DNA of 64,000 nt from Burkholderiaceae bacterium (GTDB lineage: Bacteria; Pseudomonadota; Gammaproteobacteria; Burkholderiales; Burkholderiaceae_C). A program made the translations under genes and the position numbers. Under the pieces are notes generated by a model that ran no database searches, was not told the DNA's origin, and worked only from the letters and a program-made list of their open reading frames with translations. The stretch spans positions 664,053-728,052 of the forward strand of contig JACKLM010000004.1 of the NCBI GenBank assembly GCA_024235895.1, given 5' to 3'. Below are positions 59,372 through 64,000 of this stretch, in pieces; within the stretch, counting starts at the first letter, position 1; each line of letters begins with the position of its first letter.

Positions 59372-60349
59372 ATGATCCCAGCGCCCCGCCGCCTGGCAGG
59401 CCCGCGCCGCGCGGCCGCCGCACCGCCCCTGGCCCTCGTGCTCGCGGCGGCGTTGCTGGCGGGTTGCGGTGGCGGCGGTGCCGGCAAGGCCAGCCAGACC
59501 GCCGCGCGCGTCAACAAGGCCGAGATCACCGTCCACCAGATCAACTTCGTGCTGCAGCAGCAGCGCGGCATCACGCCCGAGCAGGCCGACGCCGCCGGCG
59601 CGCAGGTCCTGCAGCGGCTCGTCGACCAGGAGCTCGCCGTCCAGCAGGCCGGCGAGCTGCGGCTGGACCGCGACCCGCGCGTGCTGCAGATGCTCGAGGC
59701 CGCGCGCCGCGAGGTGCTGGCCCGCGCCTACGCCGAGCGCGTCGGCGAGGCCGCCACCCCGCCGACCGCCGACGACGTGCAGGCCTACTACGACGCCAAC
59801 CCCGCGCTGTTCGCCCGGCGCCGCGTCTACAGCCTGCAGGAGCTCGCCATCGAGGCCACGCCCGAGCAGGTGCAGCAGCTGCGCGCCAAGGTCGGCGAGC
59901 TGCGCAGCGTGGACGCCATCGTCGCCTACCTGCGCGGCGCGTCCATCCGCTTCACCGCCAGCCAGGCCGTGCGCCCGGCCGAGCAGCTCCCGCTGGCCAG
60001 CGTCCAGGCCTTCGCCGCGATGCAGCCCGGGCAGGCCGTGCTCAACGCCACCCCGCGCGGCGCCCAGCTCGTCATCGTCGCCGACGCGCGCGACCAGCCC
60101 GTCGGCCCGGAGCAGGCCCGCCCGGCGATCGAGCAGTACCTGCTCAACCAGCGCCGCCGCGACGCGCTGACGCAGGACCTGGCCAGGCTGCGCGCCGCCG
60201 CCGCCATCGAGTACGTCGGCAAGTTCGCCGACACCGCCCCGGCCGCCGCCGCGGCCCCCGACGGCACGGCATCCGCCGCCCCCGCGCCTGCCGCCGCCGG
60301 CACGCTGGACCCCTCCGACATCAGCAAGGGCCGGGGAATCAAGCGATGA
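59372..60349 (+). CDS. epsD: EpsD family peptidyl-prolyl isomerase, lipoprotein
   Basis: This 325-residue periplasmic lipoprotein has a basic n-region, a hydrophobic core and a lipobox ending LLAGC near residue 33. A SurA/PpiC-like chain with an N-terminal helical domain (VNKAEITVHQINFVLQQQRG) and YYDANPALFARRRVYSLQELAIE follows. EpsD proteins accompany exosortase-linked polysaccharide export and may fold the outer-membrane exporter. The C-terminal tail is Ala/Pro-rich. I chose the ATG at 59372. Its stop overlaps an ATG at 60346, the apparent start of epsE. Confidence 0.85.
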   Translation: MIPAPRRLAGPRRAAAAPPLALVLAAALLAGCGGGGAGKASQTAARVNKAEITVHQINFVLQQQRGITPEQADAAGAQVLQRLVDQELAVQQAGELRLDRDPRVLQMLEAARREVLARAYAERVGEAATPPTADDVQAYYDANPALFARRRVYSLQELAIEATPEQVQQLRAKVGELRSVDAIVAYLRGASIRFTASQAVRPAEQLPLASVQAFAAMQPGQAVLNATPRGAQLVIVADARDQPVGPEQARPAIEQYLLNQRRRDALTQDLARLRAAAAIEYVGKFADTAPAAAAAPDGTASAAPAPAAAGTLDPSDISKGRGIKR

Positions 60350-61256
60350 CGACCCCGCCGAACCACCGCCCCGCCCACGACCCCGCACGCCGCCGCGCGC
60401 CGGCTGGCCGCAGCCCGCCACGCTGCTGGCCGCCGCCGCACCCGCCACCGTAGCCGCCCCGCCGCCGCGCAGCAGGCGCAGGCCAACTGCCGCCGCCGCT
60501 GCCGCTGCCGCTGCCGCTGCCGCTGCCGCTGCCGAATACCGCCTCGGCGCCGGCGACGTCGTGCGCATCAGCGTCTACCAGATGCCCGACCTGGCGCTGG
60601 AGGCGCGCCTGTCCGAGGCCGGCGTCATCAGCTACCCGCTGCTGGGCAGCGTCCAGCTCGGCGGCCTGAGCGTGCCGCAGGCGGAGAAGAAGCTCGCCGA
60701 CGGCCTGCGCGACGGCAACTTCGTCAAGCAGCCGCAGGTCAGCCTGCTGGTCGTGCAGGTGCGCGGCAACCAGGCCAGCGTGCTCGGCCAGGTCAACCGC
60801 CCCGGCCGCTACCCGCTGGAGACCGCCGGCCTGCGCCTGACCGAGCTGCTCGCCACCGCCGGCGGCGTCGCGGCCAACGGCGCCGACACCGTCACCCTGG
60901 TCGGCACCCGCGGCGGCCAGCCGATGCGGCGCGTCATCGACCTGCCGTCGCTGTTCCGCACCGACGGCGGTGGCGACGACCCCGTCATCCACCACGGCGA
61001 CGCCGTCTACGTCGAGCGCGCGCCGCTGGTCTACATCTACGGCGAGGTCCAGCGCCCCGGCGCGCTGCGCCTGGAGCGCGGCATGACGCTGCTGCAGGCG
61101 CTGGCCGCCGGCGGCGGCCTGACCCAGCGCGGCACCGACAAGGGCATCCGCGTGCACCGCCGCGACGCCCAGGGCCAGGTCCAGGTCCTGACCCCCGGCA
61201 TGGACGACCGCATCCAGGACGGCGACGTCGTCTACGTGCGCGAAAGCCTGTTCTGA
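60346..61256 (+). CDS. epsE: EpsE polysaccharide export protein, signal-peptide region frameshifted
   Basis: The mature part (from AEYRLGAGDVVRISVYQMPD near 60531 to the stop) is a normal EpsE/Wza-type export protein: a polysaccharide-export domain, then two SLBB domains (VRGNQASVLGQVNRPGRYPL and IYGEVQRPGALRLERGM). It forms the outer-membrane channel with the EpsF co-polymerase. No start codon exists in its frame upstream of 60561. The ATG at 60346 overlapping epsD is the natural start, but its frame stops at 60453. One missing base between about 60390 and 60480 would join them through a hydrophobic ATLLAAAAPATVAA segment. It is either a sequence error or a lesion. Confidence 0.8.
60498..60533 (+). 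repeat. Hexanucleotide tandem repeat (GCTGCC)6 in epsE
   Basis: Six exact GCTGCC units encode an Ala run at the junction of signal peptide and mature EpsE. Gain or loss of a unit keeps the reading frame but changes the length of the Ala stretch. The tract is also a likely place for sequencing or assembly slips near the frame break. Confidence 0.8.
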
Positions 61257-61308
61257 CGCTCGACCCCACCCCAGGCCCGACGCCGCCCACCCGAGCCCAG
61301 CCCCACCC

Positions 61309-62724
61309 ATGACCCTCGGCCAATTCCTCTCCGTCCTGCGTGCGCGCTGGTGGGTGCTGCTGCTGGTGCTGGCGCTGACCGTGGGCACCACCGTCGGCGT
61401 CAGCCTGATGCTGCCCAAGCAGTACACCGCCAGCGCCAGCGTCGTCGTCGACTTCAAGCCCGACCCCGTCAGCGCCGTCGTCTTCGGCGGCATGCCCAGC
61501 CCGGCCATCATGGCCACGCAGGTGGACATCCTCAACAGCGAGCGCGTCGCGCTGCGCGTGGTGCGCAACCTGCGGCTGGCCGACAACGCCGACGTGCGCG
61601 CGCAGTGGCAGGAGGCCACCCAGGGCGAGGGCACGATCGAGCAGTGGCTGATCGCGCTGTTCCGCAAGAACCTCGCCGTCCAGCCCTCGCGCGAGAGCAG
61701 CGTCATCACCGTGGCCTACACCGCGCCCGACCCGCGCTTCGCGGCCGGGCTGGCCAACGCCTTCGTCGAGGCCTACACCCAGACCTCGCTCGAGCTGCGG
61801 GTGGACCCCGCGCGCCAGTTCAGCGGCTTCTTCGACACCCAGCTCAAGGAGCACCGCGAGCGGCTCGAGGCCGCGCAGGCCCGCCTGAGCAGCTACCAGA
61901 AGGAGCAGGGCATCATCGCCAACGACGAGCGGCTGGACGTGGAGACCCAGCGCCTGAACGAGCTGTCCAGCCAGTACGTCGCGCTGCAGGCGGTGGCGGC
62001 CGGGTCCGTCAGCCGGCAGGTGCAGGCGCGCGGCGCGCCCGACCAGATGCAGGAGCTGCTGAACAACCCGCTGCTCAACAACCTCAAGGCCGAGATCAGC
62101 CGCACCGAGGCCCGGCTGCAGGAGCTCAGCAGCCGCCTGGGCGACCGCCACCCGCAGGTCGTCGAGAACCGCGCCACGCTGGCATCGCTGCAGCAGCGCT
62201 TCGACGCCGAGAGCCGCCGCGTGGCCGGCGGCGTGCGCGTCACCAGCGCCATCGACAGCAGCCGCCTGGCGCAGGCGCGCGCCGCCATGGAGGCCCAGCG
62301 CGAGCGCGTGCTGCGCATGAAGGCCGTGCGCGACGAAGGCACGCTGATGCAGCGCGACGTCGAGAGCGCCCAGCGCGCCTACGACAACATCCAGGCCCGC
62401 TACACCCAGACCAGCCTCGAGAGCCAGACCACGCAGAGCTCCGTGCACACGCTGACGCAGGCCGTGCCGCCGGTGGAGCCGTCGTCGCCCAAGCTGCTGC
62501 TGAACACCGCGCTGGCCGTCTTCCTGGGCAGCCTGCTGGCGGTGGGCACCGCGCTGCTGCTGGAGCTGATGGACCGCCGCGTGCGCACCGCCGACGACAT
62601 CGCCGCCGCGCTGGAGCTGCCCGTCATCGGCTTCATGCCCAGGCCCGGCGGCAGGCGCCAGCGCATGTCCCCGATGCAGCAGCGGCTGCTGGCCCCGCAG
62701 CGCGCCGCGCTGCCGCGCGCCTGA
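61309..62724 (+). CDS. epsF: EpsF chain-length determinant protein
   Basis: This 471-residue inner-membrane polysaccharide co-polymerase sets the length of the exported glycan. Helix 1 is near residues 15-34, a Wzz domain follows (PKQYTASASVVVDFKPDPV onward), then a long coiled coil (about 175-345, with TLMQRDVESAQRAYDNIQAR near 350). Helix 2 is near 398-422 and precedes the cytoplasmic RTADDIAAALELPVIGFMP. This is the EpsF type found with exosortases. It lies 52 nt after epsE and 79 nt before its kinase partner epsG. Confidence 0.93.
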   Translation: MTLGQFLSVLRARWWVLLLVLALTVGTTVGVSLMLPKQYTASASVVVDFKPDPVSAVVFGGMPSPAIMATQVDILNSERVALRVVRNLRLADNADVRAQWQEATQGEGTIEQWLIALFRKNLAVQPSRESSVITVAYTAPDPRFAAGLANAFVEAYTQTSLELRVDPARQFSGFFDTQLKEHRERLEAAQARLSSYQKEQGIIANDERLDVETQRLNELSSQYVALQAVAAGSVSRQVQARGAPDQMQELLNNPLLNNLKAEISRTEARLQELSSRLGDRHPQVVENRATLASLQQRFDAESRRVAGGVRVTSAIDSSRLAQARAAMEAQRERVLRMKAVRDEGTLMQRDVESAQRAYDNIQARYTQTSLESQTTQSSVHTLTQAVPPVEPSSPKLLLNTALAVFLGSLLAVGTALLLELMDRRVRTADDIAAALELPVIGFMPRPGGRRQRMSPMQQRLLAPQRAALPRA

Positions 62725-62803
62725 GCCGCGGCAACGCCGCCGCCCCGCACCCCCCGCACCCCCGCGGCCCGCACCCAGCCGACGCAGCCCACCCCGCACC
62801 GAC

Positions 62804-63736
62804 ATGGCCAAGTTCCGAGCCTCCGCCCTGGCCCCCGAGGAGCTGCCGCGCATCGTGCACGGCGGCGGCGGGCACGCGCTGCCGCAAGACGACGCCGTGC
62901 TGGACCGCAGCATCGGCGACATCCTGGCCGAGCTGCGCGACCTGGACCAGGAGCAGGTGGAGCGCATCCTGGCGCACCAGCGCAAGACCGGCGTGCGCTT
63001 CGGCGAGGCCGCGGTGGCGCTGGGCATGGTCACGCGCGACGACGTGCTGCAGGCGCTGGCGCAGCAGTTCCACTACCCCTACGCGGCCGACGCCCAGCAC
63101 CAGGTCAGCGCCGAGCTGGTGGCGCTGCGCGAGCCCTTCGGCACCCGCGCCGAGGCCTTCCGCGCGCTGCGCACGCACGTGATGAAGCGCGTCTTCACCG
63201 AGCACGAGCACCCGCGGCGCGCGCTGGCCGTGATCAGCCCCGACACGCTGGACGGCAAGACCTACTGCGCCGCCAACCTGGCCGCCAGCCTGGCGCAGCT
63301 GGGCGGGCGCACCCTGCTGGTGGATGCCGACCTGCGCGGCCCGCGGCTGCACCAGGTCTTCGGGCTGGACAACCGCAGCGGGCTGAGCAACATGCTCAAC
63401 GGCCGCGCCGACAGCCAGGCCATCCAGCAGATCGCCGGCGTGCCCAGCCTGTTCGTGCTGCCGGCCGGCGCCACCCCGCCCAACCCGCTGGAGCTGGTGG
63501 AGCGCCCCGGCTTCGGGCTGCTGATGCGCGAGCTGGCGGCCAAGTTCGACCACGTCGTCGTCGACACCCCGGCCGCCGTCTTCGGCGCCGACGCCAGCGT
63601 CATCGCCGTGCGCTGCGGCGCCGCGCTGGTCATCGCGCGCAAGGACGCCAGCCGGGTGGCCCTGCTGCAGGACCTGGTCGGCAGCCTGGAGGGCTTCCAG
63701 GTCCGGGTGGCGGGCGCGGTGATGAACGAGTACTGA
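62804..63736 (+). CDS. epsG: EpsG chain-length tyrosine kinase
   Basis: This 310-residue cytoplasmic BY-kinase would phosphorylate tyrosines and control EpsF. An N-terminal helical domain (about residues 35-95, ILAELRDLDQEQVERILAHQ) resembles the MshEN/GspE N-domain usual in EpsG. The nucleotide site is SPDTLDGKTYCAANLAASL near 146, Walker A' is LLVDADLRGPRLHQ near 175, and VVVDTPAAVFGADA near 250 is Walker B. The Walker A first Gly is replaced, as in some EpsG proteins. No C-terminal Tyr cluster is seen. It is followed by exosortase B. Confidence 0.92.
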   Translation: MAKFRASALAPEELPRIVHGGGGHALPQDDAVLDRSIGDILAELRDLDQEQVERILAHQRKTGVRFGEAAVALGMVTRDDVLQALAQQFHYPYAADAQHQVSAELVALREPFGTRAEAFRALRTHVMKRVFTEHEHPRRALAVISPDTLDGKTYCAANLAASLAQLGGRTLLVDADLRGPRLHQVFGLDNRSGLSNMLNGRADSQAIQQIAGVPSLFVLPAGATPPNPLELVERPGFGLLMRELAAKFDHVVVDTPAAVFGADASVIAVRCGAALVIARKDASRVALLQDLVGSLEGFQVRVAGAVMNEY

Positions 63737-63752
63737 GCGCGAGGACCCGCCG

Positions 63753-64000
63753 GTGGCCATGGCCGACGCCCGCCCTGCGAAGCCCGCGCCAGCCGCGGTG
63801 CGCGCTGCCTGGCTCCCCACCGGTGCCGACCCGCTGGTGCTGGCGATGCTGGTGGGCGGCTTCGCGCTGCTGTACCTGCCCACCTACTGGGACCTGGCGC
63901 ACACCATCTGGGCCAGCGACGAGCAGGGCCACGGGCCGATCATCCTGGCCGTGAGCCTGTGGCTGCTGTTCCAGCTGCGCCACCGGATCGCCGCGCTGCC
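63753..64000 (+). CDS. xrtB: Exosortase B (3' partial)
   Basis: The first 82 codons of an exosortase are visible. A Pro/Ala-rich lead of about 22 residues is followed by the first membrane helices, with the diagnostic phrase LLYLPTYWDLAHTIWASDEQGHGPII. The Cys/Arg/His catalytic residues lie beyond the window. Exosortase B processes PEP-CTERM proteins such as those at 43228 and 58629. I chose the GTG at 63753, 7 nt behind GAGGA. An ATG at 63759 is in frame. Confidence 0.9.
   Translation, partial: MAMADARPAKPAPAAVRAAWLPTGADPLVLAMLVGGFALLYLPTYWDLAHTIWASDEQGHGPIILAVSLWLLFQLRHRIAAL

Noticed and set aside
60498..60533. On/off phase-variation switch by the GCTGCC repeat
   Set aside because: A 6-bp unit keeps the frame, so unit changes cannot cause or repair the frameshift seen in epsE.

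Overview
The window is GC-rich, gene-dense DNA. Gene order and protein content point to a betaproteobacterium of the order Burkholderiales, probably near the Rubrivivax/Leptothrix/Ideonella group. The evidence is the run plsX-fabHDG-acpP-fabF-rpoE-rseAB-degP-lepAB-rnc-era-recO-pdxJ-acpS-nagZ, the dciA/M23/secA neighbourhood, and an EpsD-E-F-G-exosortase B cluster with PEP-CTERM proteins. I found no tRNA, rRNA, CRISPR array or intact insertion sequence.

Layout. 1-3065 is the tail of one exopolysaccharide cluster: export protein, chain-length protein and undecaprenyl-phosphate sugar transferase. 3062-5963 holds a DEAD-box helicase, maf and yceD. 6085-16309 runs rpmF, fatty-acid synthesis, then sigma-E with its anti-sigma proteins and DegP. 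A 482-bp gap follows, rich in signals, with DnaA-box-like sites and a probable 67-nt hairpin RNA ending in a terminator just before lepA. 16792-24948 is lepA, lepB, DUF4845, rnc, era, recO, pdxJ, acpS and nagZ. 24943-33966 has an acyltransferase, RNase E (frameshifted in its tail), RluC, a HAD phosphatase, a Rieske protein, an SppA-like protease and a phosphatidylserine decarboxylase. 34319-39740 has a DUF2784 protein, DciA, an M23 peptidase, SecA and a lipoprotein.

39891-43791 (minus strand) pairs a lipoprotein subtilase with a PEP-CTERM protein. 44077-46734 is argJ and an MFS exporter. 46727-48990 is an accessory island with two toxin-antitoxin modules and a coiled-coil gene. Four related repeats delimit the cassettes, the outer two alike and the inner two alike. 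49112-54116 is a ugpBAECQ glycerol-3-phosphate uptake operon. It diverges from a 1373-residue FAD/iron-sulfur oxidoreductase. 58629-64000 is a second PEP-CTERM gene and the start of the epsDEFG-xrtB cluster.

How the parts connect. Both PEP-CTERM genes have sigma-54-type promoter sequences, and both promoter regions carry a 17-bp motif of form TGTAA-N6-YCGACA. That suggests one RpoN-dependent regulon tied to the exosortase at the right edge. Two genes, lepA and the subtilase, sit directly behind terminator-like hairpins and may be controlled by attenuation. Two reading-frame breaks (rne tail, epsE signal-peptide region) could be real or sequencing errors. The most unusual element is the repeat-bounded toxin-antitoxin cassette island.
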